Source: Faecalibacillus faecis
Lineage (GTDB): Bacteria; Bacillota_I; Bacilli_A; Erysipelotrichales; Coprobacillaceae
Reading direction: 5' to 3'
NCBI RefSeq assembly: GCF_003024675.1
Contig: NZ_PYLP01000003.1
Location: 124,301 to 188,300 of the forward strand
Length of the DNA: 64,000 nucleotides
The position numbers and the translations under genes are program-made. The notes under the pieces are model-generated. The model saw only the letters and a list, made by a program, of their open reading frames with translations. It was not told the origin of the DNA and did no database searches. Shown piece by piece: positions 1 to 8,374 of this stretch (its first letter is position 1; every line of letters starts with the position of its first letter).

Positions 1-1
1 T

Positions 2-2143
2 AGAGTAGTCTTATCACCACGTTCAAGTAAAAAAATCTATGAAAAAGGAATTGAATCGATTCCATCAGAAAGTGTATGTTATCCAGCTAAATTATCACAT
101 GGACATATTGAAAGTTTAATTGAAAAAGGAATTAAATATATTTTCTATCCTTCAGTTGCTTATGAAAGAAAAGAAAATATTACTCAAGGAAATCATTACA
201 ATTGTCCAGTAGTAACTTCTTATCCGGAAGTTATTAGAAATAACGTAGATAACTTAGAAACAAATGAAATCATTTTTAGAAATCCATTCATGGATTTAAG
301 TAATCGAAAAACAATGTTTACAAACCTAAAAGATGAATTTAAATCATTTGGAATTAGTGATAAAGAATTAAAAGCAGCAATTGAACATGCTTATGAAGAA
401 TTACAACAATGTCGATTAGATATCCAAGGAGAAGGAGAAAAAGTTCTTTCTTACTTAAAAGAAAATAATATGACAGGGGTTGTTTTATCAGGTAGGCCAT
501 ATCATGTCGATCCAGAAATCAACCATGGATTAGCAGATTTAATTACTGGTGAAGGCATGGCTGTTTTAACAGAAGACAGTGTTTGTCACTTAGATAAAGA
601 ATTAGAAGAATTACGTGTTGTGGATCAATGGACATATCACTCAAGAATGTACCATGCAGCATCCTTTGTTTCATCTCAACCAAACTTACAATTAATTCAA
701 TTAACATCATTTGGTTGTGGATTAGATGCTGTTACGGCAGACCAAGTTGCAGAAATTTTAAATGCGAGAAACAAGATTTATACACTTATTAAAATTGATG
801 AAGGAAGTAACTTAGGTGCTATTCGTATCCGTATCCGTTCTTTAAAAGCAACAATTGATAAACAAGAAAATAAAGAAATTGATTTATCTAAAAAATATAA
901 ACCAGTGAAAGTACCATTCACTAAAGAAATGAAAGATGATCGTTGGACAATTCTATGTCCACAAATGTCACCAATCCATTTCCAATTTGTTGAAAAGGCA
1001 ATGCAAGAAAGTGGTTATAACTTAAAAGTTTTACCATCAGTAGATAAAGGAGCTACAGAAGCAGGATTAAAATATGTTAATAATGATGCATGTTACCCAA
1101 GTATCCTTGTCGCTGGACAAATGATGGAAGCTTTAACAAGTGGTGAATATGATGTTAATAAAACAGCCTTGATCATCTCACAAACAGGTGGAGGTTGTCG
1201 TGCCACAAACTATATTGGATTTATCCGTAAAGCCTTAAAAGATGCCGGTTTAGAACAAGTACCAGTAATTAGTGCCAATTTACAAGGTATTGAATCAAAC
1301 CCAGGATTTAAAATTACTTACCCACTTGCAAAGAAAGTTATTATTGGTGCAATGTATGGAGATTTATTCATGAGAGTTCTTTATCGTGTAAGACCATATG
1401 AAAAAGAAAAAGGAAGTGCCAATAGACTTTACCAATCATGGGTAAAAAAATGTATGAAGAATATTGAAACAGGTAGCATGAAAGAATTTAAGAAAAATGT
1501 TTATCAAATCGTAAAAGATTTTGATGAATTACCTTTATTGGATATCAAGAAACCAAGAGTTGGTTTAGTAGGAGAAATCCTTGTTAAATTCCATCCAACT
1601 GCTAATAATCAAATTGTTGATATTATTGAAAGAGAAGGTGGAGAAGCGGTTATGCCAGATTTAATTGATTTCTTCCAATATTGTTTCTATTCAACAACAT
1701 TTGAAAGAAAACATTTCAATGCGACTGCTAAAGCAACGAAGTTATGTGAATTTGCTATTAAAGCCGTTGATTTCTTAAGAAAAGATATGATCAAAGCTTT
1801 AGAAAAATCAAAACGTTTTGATCCACCAGCTTCCATTGAACATCTTGCTGATAAAGCGAAAGAAGTTGTTTCAATCGGTAACCAAACAGGTGAAGGTTGG
1901 TTCTTAACAGGGGAAATGATTGAACTTATTGAAAGTGGAGCACCAAATATTGTATGTATGCAACCATTTGGATGTTTACCAAATCATGTTACAGGTAAAG
2001 GGGCTATTAAAGCTTTAAGAAAGAAATATCCTCAAAGTAATATCGTAGCGGTAGATTATGATCCAGGTGCGAGTGAAGTTAACCAATTAAATCGTATTAA
2101 ATTAATGCTTTCAACAGCTTTTAAAAACCTAGATAAAGAATAA
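2..2143 (+). CDS. 2-hydroxyacyl-CoA dehydratase activase-type protein, 5'-truncated
   Basis: The frame is open from base 2 to the stop at 2143 (713 codons), so the window edge cuts the gene; the first internal ATG at 290 is not its start. The protein matches the C-terminal half of the large acyl-CoA dehydratase activase-related family (DUF2229 followed by an HgdB-like region), usually about 1400 residues with N-terminal BcrA/BadF ATPase repeats, which would lie upstream. Conserved cysteine motifs include GCGLDA, GGGCRATNY and PFGCLPNH, likely ligands of an iron-sulfur cluster. The family is linked to ATP-driven activation of 2-hydroxyacyl-CoA dehydratases, but the substrate of this long form is not established. 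A strong hairpin follows the stop. Confidence 0.85.
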   Translation, partial: RVVLSPRSSKKIYEKGIESIPSESVCYPAKLSHGHIESLIEKGIKYIFYPSVAYERKENITQGNHYNCPVVTSYPEVIRNNVDNLETNEIIFRNPFMDLSNRKTMFTNLKDEFKSFGISDKELKAAIEHAYEELQQCRLDIQGEGEKVLSYLKENNMTGVVLSGRPYHVDPEINHGLADLITGEGMAVLTEDSVCHLDKELEELRVVDQWTYHSRMYHAASFVSSQPNLQLIQLTSFGCGLDAVTADQVAEILNARNKIYTLIKIDEGSNLGAIRIRIRSLKATIDKQENKEIDLSKKYKPVKVPFTKEMKDDRWTILCPQMSPIHFQFVEKAMQESGYNLKVLPSVDKGATEAGLKYVNNDACYPSILVAGQMMEALTSGEYDVNKTALIISQTGGGCRATNYIGFIRKALKDAGLEQVPVISANLQGIESNPGFKITYPLAKKVIIGAMYGDLFMRVLYRVRPYEKEKGSANRLYQSWVKKCMKNIETGSMKEFKKNVYQIVKDFDELPLLDIKKPRVGLVGEILVKFHPTANNQIVDIIEREGGEAVMPDLIDFFQYCFYSTTFERKHFNATAKATKLCEFAIKAVDFLRKDMIKALEKSKRFDPPASIEHLADKAKEVVSIGNQTGEGWFLTGEMIELIESGAPNIVCMQPFGCLPNHVTGKGAIKALRKKYPQSNIVAVDYDPGASEVNQLNRIKLMLSTAFKNLDKE

Positions 2144-2144
2144 A

Positions 2145-2182
2145 ATAAGCAGTGGTTCCACGTGAAACCACTGCTTATATTT
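2145..2182. terminator. bidirectional terminator hairpin between converging genes
   Basis: Perfect 13-bp arms at 2145-2157 and 2166-2178 enclose an 8-nt loop. The hairpin lies between the rightward activase gene and the leftward small regulator, whose stop codon falls inside the right arm, so it can serve both. The downstream tract on the plus strand is only moderately T-rich. Confidence 0.75.
2154..2169. promoter_or_regulatory. parS-like ParB-binding site
   Basis: The 16-mer GGTTCCACGTGAAACC matches the Bacillus-type parS sequence TGTTCCACGTGAAACA at 14 of 16 positions. The only differences are the outermost bases, which change as a G:C pair that also closes the hairpin. The CACGTG core and GTT/AAC flanks are intact. 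ParB/Spo0J would load here for origin segregation. The origin-associated mnmG-rsmG-noc cluster in the same window supports this, but the site also forms a terminator stem, so coincidence is possible. Confidence 0.55.
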
Positions 2183-2576
2183 TGATTAAATTACAAGTTG
2201 ACAACATCGTATTTGTTTTATTAATAGAATAATGATTTTTAATAGCACATATAATAAGACTATCTCTACCTTCTTTATAAGAAAGAGTTTCACACTCAGC
2301 AAGAGATAACATAAAGTTTGTTTTCTTTAAATCAATATTTAAAGCGAGACCAAATTGAATAATATCATCTCTTTGAGGTGTTGTACTTCCATTTAGAATT
2401 TTACTCAAGTCATTTTCATCAATTGTTGTTTTGTTATAAAGTTGAATTGTTGGAATACGATAATATCCTAATAAAGCATAAAAATAAGTTAAAAAATCTA
2501 AATCAGGAAACTCATGTTTAACTTCATCAAAATTAGCGCATGTATCAACTAGCATAAATAATCGATCTGCATTCAT
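2175..2576 (-). CDS. small XRE-like regulatory protein
   Basis: A 133-residue protein with no signal peptide or membrane segment. The middle (about residues 50-105) has the helix pattern of a lambda-repressor-type helix-turn-helix, with DENDLSKILNGSTTPQRDD as a plausible turn and recognition helix and a following helix that includes LALNIDLKKTNFML. The N-terminal 45 residues form a separate helical region. It is transcribed alone, convergent with the upstream activase gene. I recognise the fold type but no named family; a structural or protein-binding role rather than DNA binding is possible. Confidence 0.55.
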   Translation of the reverse strand: MNADRLFMLVDTCANFDEVKHEFPDLDFLTYFYALLGYYRIPTIQLYNKTTIDENDLSKILNGSTTPQRDDIIQFGLALNIDLKKTNFMLSLAECETLSYKEGRDSLIICAIKNHYSINKTNTMLSTCNLIKI

Positions 2577-2710
2577 TTGACATCACCTACTATATAATAA
2601 TTTTACCTTCTTTTGAATCATTGAACAAGTTTAAAAATATTTATTTCTTTAATAATATTTTATACTGAATCGTATACATTATTTGTAGAAAAAAGGAGTT
2701 TTCTTATGAT

Positions 2711-2739
2711 TTGCATAATCAATTAAAATAGGGTATGAT
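2711..2739 (+). promoter_or_regulatory. sigma-A promoter for the 29-residue peptide gene
   Basis: TTGCAT at 2711-2716 and TATGAT at 2734-2739 are separated by 17 bp. The start codon of the small ORF is 26 nt beyond the -10, leaving room for the AGAGGGGA ribosome site. Confidence 0.6.
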
Positions 2740-2764
2740 ATAGATAAAAGAGGGGATGTTTATT

Positions 2765-2854
2765 ATGTGCTTAGGATTATTAATGATGCTTTTAGCGGGT
2801 AGTGTTGTCTATGTTGGTAAAAGTTATTTTGAATATAAATTGAGAGAAGATTAA
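2765..2854 (+). CDS. 29-residue putative membrane peptide
   Basis: A short ORF, too small for usual gene finders, encodes about 19 mainly hydrophobic residues (MCLGLLMMLLAGSVVYVGK) followed by a charged tail (SYFEYKLRED). This is the layout of a single-pass small membrane protein. Support for it being a real gene comes from context: a good promoter 30-50 nt upstream, a strong Shine-Dalgarno (AGAGGGGA) and a terminator hairpin that begins at the last base of the stop codon. The promoter-ORF-terminator unit is complete in about 170 bp. No family recognised. Confidence 0.55.
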   Translation: MCLGLLMMLLAGSVVYVGKSYFEYKLRED

Positions 2855-2878
2855 TCTAGCATTGCTAGATTTTTTTTT
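2854..2878 (+). terminator. terminator of the small peptide gene
   Basis: Arms ATCTAGC (2854-2860) and GCTAGAT (2864-2870) with a 3-nt loop are followed by eight T. The next gene starts at 2882, directly behind the T tract. Confidence 0.8.
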
Positions 2879-2881
2879 AAA

Positions 2882-3919
2882 ATGAAAAAGGCCATTACTT
2901 GTCTTTCTTTATTTCTACTCTGTGGCTGTTTACCCGCAACACCTAAAACGATAGAAAATAATTTTAAAAACGATACATGCTACAACTATCATTATCAACA
3001 TCTAACAAAAAAACAACAACAACTTTATCAAAAGATTTATAATATTGCTTATGATCAAGAAAAAGATATACAAATAGGACAAACTGATATGGATAAAGTA
3101 ACACCAATTGTAGAAAAGGTGTTGAAAGATCATCCAGAACTTTTTTATATTGAGGAATGGTCTCTTACGGAAAATGGTAATTTTAGCTTTAAATATTCTT
3201 TTAGTAACAAAAAAATAAAATATTATCAAAAACAATTAAATACCATTACTCAACAAATCAAAGATAATACCAAAGAACTCGATGATTATGAAAAAATAAA
3301 ATATATTTATGAATATCTTATCCAACAATGTGAGTATCTTGAAGAGGCAGATTATAATCAAGAAATTATCAGTTCTCTTATTTATCATAAAACAGTATGT
3401 AGTGGTTATGCGAAGGCATTACAATATTTACTACATGAAGTAGGAATTGAAGCTACTTATCTTACAGGAATGTCAGATGTTTCTAGTGGTAACAATGATT
3501 ATCATGCATGGAATATGGTAAAATATGACAATGATTATTACTATGTTGATGCGACATGGGGTGATTTAGTAAATAATGAATTTGAGACAATCAATTATGA
3601 TTATCTAATGTTTTCAAGTGAAGAAATGAATAAAAATTATCAAATACAAGATTCTTATGAAGACACAACAAATGGCAATAATACGTATTATAAAAAAGAG
3701 GGATATTATTTTGATTATTATCGTATTGATGACTTAAAACAAAAAATTAATCTTTCACAAAATGAATGTCATTTTCAATTTTCAAGTGAAATTTATGAAT
3801 ATGCAAAAAATAGACTTGTAAGTCAAGGAGATGTGTATAAAATAATTGATGTAAGTAATGATAGAGAAATAAAATATATAGATGATGAAAGGTTTCATAC
3901 AATTTATTTGAGATGGTAA
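2882..3919 (+). CDS. transglutaminase-like domain lipoprotein
   Basis: The 345-residue product starts with a lipoprotein signal: a short charged N-terminus, a hydrophobic stretch and an LCGC lipobox with Cys16 as the lipidated residue. The C-terminal half has a transglutaminase-like papain fold with the expected triad in order: Cys173 (VCSGYA), His208 (YHAWNM) and Asp223 (VDATWGD). Such surface proteins cleave or cross-link peptides, often in the cell wall; the substrate is unknown. No ribosome site precedes the ATG because the terminator T tract lies there, so expression is unclear. The rnmV start follows the stop after 4 nt, so the two may be cotranscribed. Confidence 0.8.
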   Translation: MKKAITCLSLFLLCGCLPATPKTIENNFKNDTCYNYHYQHLTKKQQQLYQKIYNIAYDQEKDIQIGQTDMDKVTPIVEKVLKDHPELFYIEEWSLTENGNFSFKYSFSNKKIKYYQKQLNTITQQIKDNTKELDDYEKIKYIYEYLIQQCEYLEEADYNQEIISSLIYHKTVCSGYAKALQYLLHEVGIEATYLTGMSDVSSGNNDYHAWNMVKYDNDYYYVDATWGDLVNNEFETINYDYLMFSSEEMNKNYQIQDSYEDTTNGNNTYYKKEGYYFDYYRIDDLKQKINLSQNECHFQFSSEIYEYAKNRLVSQGDVYKIIDVSNDREIKYIDDERFHTIYLRW

Positions 3920-3923
3920 TAAT

Positions 3924-4460
3924 ATGAAAAGAATTAAAGAAATTGTAATCGTAGAAGGAAAAACAGATACACAACTATTAAAAGAGCTTTATGATGTGGA
4001 TACAATTGAAACACATGGTTTAGCTTTAAATGATAAAACGCTAGAACTTATTAAAGAAGCAAGCCTTACAAGAGGCGTTATTGTATTAACGGATCCAGAT
4101 TATCCTGGCCTTAAAATAAGAAATCAAGTGGATCAAGTAGTTGATAACTGTAAGCATGCTTTTGTTGATAAAAAGGATGCAATCGGTAAAAAGAAGTTAG
4201 GAATCGCGGAAGCTAATAAAGAAGCCGTTAAAAAAGCTATTGAAAATGTTGTGACATTTTCAAAACATGCAGAAAGTATTACCTGGCAAGAGTTTATATC
4301 ATTAGATATTATTGGAGATAAAAAAAGAAGAATGAAAGTTTATGATTTCTTTCATTTAGGCTATGGTAATGCGAAAACCTTATTTAAAAGATTAAATATG
4401 GTAGGTATTACAAAGAAAATGATAGAGGAGAAATTAGAAAGTGAAGGATATAGCGACTAA
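3924..4460 (+). CDS. rnmV: ribonuclease M5
   Basis: This 178-residue protein carries a TOPRIM domain at its N-terminus: the conserved glutamate in VEGKTDT and the acidic pair in LTDPDYPG that bind metal. RNase M5 trims precursor 5S rRNA, acting on the ribosomal protein-bound substrate. The length and the KKKLGIAEAN region fit the family. It overlaps rsmA by 20 nt, the same order as yabF-ksgA in Bacillus subtilis, so the two are translationally linked. The C-terminal helical domain is also present, so the gene looks intact. Confidence 0.93.
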   Translation: MKRIKEIVIVEGKTDTQLLKELYDVDTIETHGLALNDKTLELIKEASLTRGVIVLTDPDYPGLKIRNQVDQVVDNCKHAFVDKKDAIGKKKLGIAEANKEAVKKAIENVVTFSKHAESITWQEFISLDIIGDKKRRMKVYDFFHLGYGNAKTLFKRLNMVGITKKMIEEKLESEGYSD

Positions 4461-5259
4461 AAGTACAACAAACTATATATTAGAAAAATATGATCTTTAT
4501 CCTAAAAAGAAATATGGACAAAACTTTTTAATTGATCCTCGTATTGTTGAAAAGATTGTTTGTTCATCAAGTGTGGATAAAGAATGTGCCGTTATTGAAG
4601 TAGGACCAGGAATTGGGGCTTTAACTCAAGTCCTTGCACGTTATGCAGGTTATGTTAGAAGTTATGAAATTGATACACGTTTTAAAGGTGTTTATGAAGA
4701 ATTTTTAAATGAAGATCATATTGATGTTGTTTTTGATGATTTCTTGAAAATTGATTTAACAACTTTAGAATCTTTAAAAGAAAAATATAAAAAAGTTATT
4801 TTAGTGGCTAATTTACCTTATTATATTACAACTCAAATCATTGAAAAAGTTTTAACCGAATGTAAAATCATTGATGAAATTGTTGTGATGGTTCAAAAGG
4901 AAGTCGCTTTAAAATATACCAGTGATTATAAAAGTCCACTTACTTTTATGATTCAAGATATGGGTAAAATAGAGTATATGTTTACTGTAAGTCAAAATGT
5001 CTTTATTCCTGCACCACATGTTGATAGTGCTATTTTAAAGATTACAATTGATCGACCCGCAGATTTAAATTTATATAAAGTATTAAATAGTGCGTTTAAA
5101 CAAAAAAGAAAAACAATTTATAATAATTTAAAGAATGATTATCAAGATGTTTTAGATGTTTTAAATGAAAATCAAATCGATCAAAAACTAAGATGTGAAC
5201 AGCTTACTTTAGAAGATTATAAAGCACTCACAAAATCATTTTATAAACATACGATATAG
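4441..5259 (+). CDS. rsmA: 16S rRNA (adenine1518-N6/adenine1519-N6)-dimethyltransferase
   Basis: A 272-residue SAM-dependent methyltransferase that dimethylates two adjacent adenines near the 3' end of 16S rRNA late in small-subunit assembly. Motifs are clear: PKKKYGQNFLID near the N-terminus, the SAM-binding EVGPGIGALT loop and the catalytic NLPYYITT. The start is GTG at 4441, inside rnmV, with GAGGAG about 10 nt upstream. The yabG gene follows after a 10-nt gap with its own GTGGTGA ribosome site. Confidence 0.95.
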   Translation: MKDIATKSTTNYILEKYDLYPKKKYGQNFLIDPRIVEKIVCSSSVDKECAVIEVGPGIGALTQVLARYAGYVRSYEIDTRFKGVYEEFLNEDHIDVVFDDFLKIDLTTLESLKEKYKKVILVANLPYYITTQIIEKVLTECKIIDEIVVMVQKEVALKYTSDYKSPLTFMIQDMGKIEYMFTVSQNVFIPAPHVDSAILKITIDRPADLNLYKVLNSAFKQKRKTIYNNLKNDYQDVLDVLNENQIDQKLRCEQLTLEDYKALTKSFYKHTI

Positions 5260-5269
5260 TGGTGATAAA

Positions 5270-6007
5270 ATGAAAATCGGTGATATTGTTTGTCGAAAAA
5301 AATATCATCAAGATATTTCTTTTGAAATTATTGATATTAAAGATAATATTTATTATTTAAGAGGAATAGAATATCGTTTAATAGCGGATAGTGAAAAAGA
5401 AGATTTAGAACTTGTCCACGAAATAAGAAAAGTAGAAGATGTTGCTTTACCCCAAGAAAAATGTTTAAAAGGAACAGTCCTTCATTTAGATGGGGATCCT
5501 GCTTATTTAAAAATGTGTATGAAAAAGTATCAAGAGTATGGTATCCATGCTTATGGATATTATTTTAAAGAAGAAGAATTTGCGAGTCATATACAAGAAC
5601 TGTTAAAAAAGCATCATCCACATTTACTTGTTATTACGGGGCACGATGCTTTGAAAAAAAATGGACAAAAAAGAAATAGTCAAGATTACTTGCATAGTTT
5701 AGATTTTGTCGAGGCTATCAAACAAGCACGTCTTGTTCAACCAGATAAAGATGCTTTGGTCATCTTTGCAGGAGCGTGTCAATCCTACTATGAACTCTTA
5801 GTTGCAAGTGGCGCAAATTTTGCTTCAAGTCCATCAAGAAAAAATATTCATGCCCTTGATCCGGTCATTATTACAAGTCAAATTGCAAGTACAAATATAA
5901 AAGAATACGTTGATTTAGAAAAAGTTATAGAAAAAACCTCTTATAAACAATTGGGTGTTGGTGGTATTGATACCAGAGGGGTTGCAAGAAATTTATATCC
6001 GAGGTGA
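5270..6007 (+). CDS. yabG: sporulation-specific protease YabG
   Basis: This 245-residue protein shows the YabG blocks: HLDGDPAYLKMC, LVITGHDALKKNG, DALVIFAGACQSYYE and GANFASSPSRKNIHALDP. In Bacillus, YabG is a cysteine-type protease made in the mother cell that processes coat proteins such as SipL/SafA partners; the Cys in GACQS and the His in TGHD are the likely catalytic residues. Its presence indicates the host can sporulate. It sits between rsmA and ispE as in Bacillus, with a 4-nt gap before the ispE ATG and an overlap with the ispE ribosome site. Confidence 0.92.
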   Translation: MKIGDIVCRKKYHQDISFEIIDIKDNIYYLRGIEYRLIADSEKEDLELVHEIRKVEDVALPQEKCLKGTVLHLDGDPAYLKMCMKKYQEYGIHAYGYYFKEEEFASHIQELLKKHHPHLLVITGHDALKKNGQKRNSQDYLHSLDFVEAIKQARLVQPDKDALVIFAGACQSYYELLVASGANFASSPSRKNIHALDPVIITSQIASTNIKEYVDLEKVIEKTSYKQLGVGGIDTRGVARNLYPR

Positions 6008-6012
6008 TTCAA

Positions 6013-6870
6013 ATGAAAATAAGAGCATATGCAAAAGTAAATTTAGCGTTAGATGTTGTTAGAAAAAGAGAAGATGGGTATCATGATTTAGAGATGATCA
6101 TGGCACCAATTACTTTACATGATCTTATCTATATTAATGTGATTGATGAAGGAATTGAAATTGAATCCAATAGTAAGATCGTTCCAACAGATCAAAGAAA
6201 TATCATGTATAAAGTTGCAAAGTTGATGCAAGAAAGATATGGTCTCAAAAAAGGAGTTAAGATCTTTGTTTACAAACATATTCCAACGCAAGCAGGACTT
6301 GCAGGGGGAAGTGCTGATGGAGCTGCAGTCATCAAAGCGATGAATAAACTTTTTCATTTGAATTTATCTTATGAAGAAATGGCAGCTTTAGGGAAAGAAA
6401 TAGGTGCTGATATTCCTTTTTGCATTTATGAAAAAACAGCTTTTGTGGAAGGCGTTGGGGAAAAACTTCATTTTATTGAGGAACCTTTTGAAGCCTATTT
6501 ACTGTTAGTTAAACCTAAAAAAGGTGTTTCTACTAAAAAGGCATTTACAACTTTAGATTTATCTAAAGTTATTCATCAAGATTGTCGAGCAATGAAAAAG
6601 GGAATTGAAGAAAAAGATTATCAAACAGTTATTGATAATCTGCAAAATACTTTAGAACTACCATCTATTAAAATGGTGCCACAAATTAAAGAAATCAAAA
6701 AAGAAATGAAGGAGTTAGGATTTGATGGTGCTTTAATGTCAGGAAGTGGTTCTTGTGTTTTTGGAATTACAAGAGATCAAGAAATCTTAAATAAAGGATA
6801 TGAATTCTTTAGAAAACGTTATTTTTTTGTTAGAAAATCAAAAATATTAAATAAAGAGGAAAATCTGTGA
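6013..6870 (+). CDS. ispE: 4-diphosphocytidyl-2-C-methyl-D-erythritol kinase
   Basis: IspE phosphorylates CDP-methylerythritol in the MEP route to isoprenoids. The 285-residue GHMP kinase has the N-terminal AYAKVNLALDV strand, the phosphate-binding loop PTQAGLAGGSADGAA, the GADIPFC block and the C-terminal SGSGSCVFG. I chose ATG 6013 because GAGGTG at 6001-6006 gives normal spacing; an in-frame GTG at 6004 lies inside that ribosome site. It follows yabG as in Bacillus and shows that this organism uses the MEP pathway. Confidence 0.93.
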   Translation: MKIRAYAKVNLALDVVRKREDGYHDLEMIMAPITLHDLIYINVIDEGIEIESNSKIVPTDQRNIMYKVAKLMQERYGLKKGVKIFVYKHIPTQAGLAGGSADGAAVIKAMNKLFHLNLSYEEMAALGKEIGADIPFCIYEKTAFVEGVGEKLHFIEEPFEAYLLLVKPKKGVSTKKAFTTLDLSKVIHQDCRAMKKGIEEKDYQTVIDNLQNTLELPSIKMVPQIKEIKKEMKELGFDGALMSGSGSCVFGITRDQEILNKGYEFFRKRYFFVRKSKILNKEENL

Positions 6871-6892
6871 TATGATTTTATTTTTTGTTGAA

Positions 6893-6931
6893 AAGATGAA
6901 GGAATTTGTAATAAATTGTCTTATTCATCTT
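6893..6931 (+). other. inverted repeat between ispE and glmU
   Basis: Eight-bp arms AAGATGAA (6893-6900) and TTCATCTT (6924-6931) with partial pairing of AATTT/AAATT inside the loop. There is no T tract, so it may be a weak terminator or an RNA processing site separating ispE from glmU. Confidence 0.35.
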
Positions 6932-6980
6932 TAATTATGAGCTATATTTTGTTAGAATGTCGTCGTAGAGGGGTGTGACA

Positions 6981-8360
6981 ATGAAAACTTACGCAGTAGT
7001 AATGGCTGCCGGAAAAGGTACAAGAATGAAATCCGACAAGCCTAAAGTTGTACATGAAGTACTATATAAACCAATGGTTTGTCATATTGTTGATGAATTA
7101 AAAGGTTTAGGTGTAGATGGTATTTATGTTATTGTAGGACATAAAGCTGAAGAAGTTATGAAACTTGTTGATGGTGTTGAGTTTGTAATGCAAAAAGAAC
7201 AATTAGGAACTGGACATGCTTTAATGCAAGCAAAAGATGTTTTAGGTGATAAAGAAGGAACTACCATTGTTTTAAATGGTGATGCACCATTAATCACTAA
7301 AGAAACATTACAAGGTCTTATTCAATATCATAATGAACATCAAATGAAAGGAACAGTCATGACATGTGATTGTGACCTTGATAAGAAATTTGGTCGTATC
7401 ATTCGTGAAAATGATCAAGTAAAAGGAATTGTTGAATATAAAGACTGCACAGATGAACAAAGAAATATTCCTGAAATGAACGTTGGAGAATATTGCTTTG
7501 ATAATGCTGCTTTATTTAAAGCATTAGAATCTGTCACAAATAACAATGCGCAAAATGAATACTACATTACAGATGTAATTGAAATTATGAATCATCAAAA
7601 CTTAAATGTTGGTGGCTATAAAATTGATGACTTATCAGAAGTCGGTGGAATTAATGATAAGTTTGAATTGCAAGAAGCAACAAAACAATTACAATACCGT
7701 ATTAATAAAAAACATTTATTAGATGGTGTAAATATTGTAGATATGATGAATACTTATATTGGTAGAGATGTTATTATTGGTCATGATACAACAATTGAAC
7801 CAGGATGTATTATTAAAGGTAAAACAGTGATTGGTAATGGATGTCATATTGGACCTTATTGTGAATTTGATAATGTAGAAATCAAAGATAATGTAGAAAT
7901 TAAATTTTCTGTTATTGCTGATTCTATCATTGAAAATGGTGTTGATATTGGACCATATGCAAGACTTAGAAATCATTGTCATATCTTAGAAAATGTCCAC
8001 ATGGGTAACTTTGTGGAAATGAAAAAAGCAACTTTTGGTAAAGGAAGTAAAGCTGCGCACTTAAGCTATATTGGAGATGCGACAGTTGGTGAAAACGTAA
8101 ATATTGGCTGTGGTACTATTACAAGCAACTATGATGGCAAAAATAAATTCCAAACAGTAATTGAAGACAACGTTTTCGTTGGCTGCAATTCTAATTTAGT
8201 TGCACCTGTAACTGTTGGTAAAAATGCATTTATTGCAGCTGGATCAACAATTACAGATGAAGTTCATGAAGATGCTTTTGCAATTGCAAGAAGTAGACAA
8301 GTGAACAAAGAAGGTTATAGTAAAGTATTAGAAGAAAAAAGAAATAAAATAGGAAAATAG
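6981..8360 (+). CDS. glmU: bifunctional GlmU: N-acetylglucosamine-1-phosphate uridyltransferase / glucosamine-1-phosphate acetyltransferase
   Basis: GlmU makes UDP-N-acetylglucosamine for peptidoglycan. The 459-residue protein has an N-terminal nucleotidyltransferase domain (AAGKGTRMKS, then QLGTGHA and NGDAPLI) and a C-terminal left-handed beta-helix of hexapeptide repeats ending with the acetyltransferase region (KKATFGKGSKAAHLSYIGD, NIGCGTITSNYDG). ATG 6981 has GAGGGGTG just upstream; a GTG at 6975 falls inside that site. It is followed 14 nt later by prs, the Bacillus glmU-prs arrangement, so the two probably form an operon. Confidence 0.95.
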   Translation: MKTYAVVMAAGKGTRMKSDKPKVVHEVLYKPMVCHIVDELKGLGVDGIYVIVGHKAEEVMKLVDGVEFVMQKEQLGTGHALMQAKDVLGDKEGTTIVLNGDAPLITKETLQGLIQYHNEHQMKGTVMTCDCDLDKKFGRIIRENDQVKGIVEYKDCTDEQRNIPEMNVGEYCFDNAALFKALESVTNNNAQNEYYITDVIEIMNHQNLNVGGYKIDDLSEVGGINDKFELQEATKQLQYRINKKHLLDGVNIVDMMNTYIGRDVIIGHDTTIEPGCIIKGKTVIGNGCHIGPYCEFDNVEIKDNVEIKFSVIADSIIENGVDIGPYARLRNHCHILENVHMGNFVEMKKATFGKGSKAAHLSYIGDATVGENVNIGCGTITSNYDGKNKFQTVIEDNVFVGCNSNLVAPVTVGKNAFIAAGSTITDEVHEDAFAIARSRQVNKEGYSKVLEEKRNKIGK

Positions 8361-8374
8361 GGGTAAAAGAAAAA

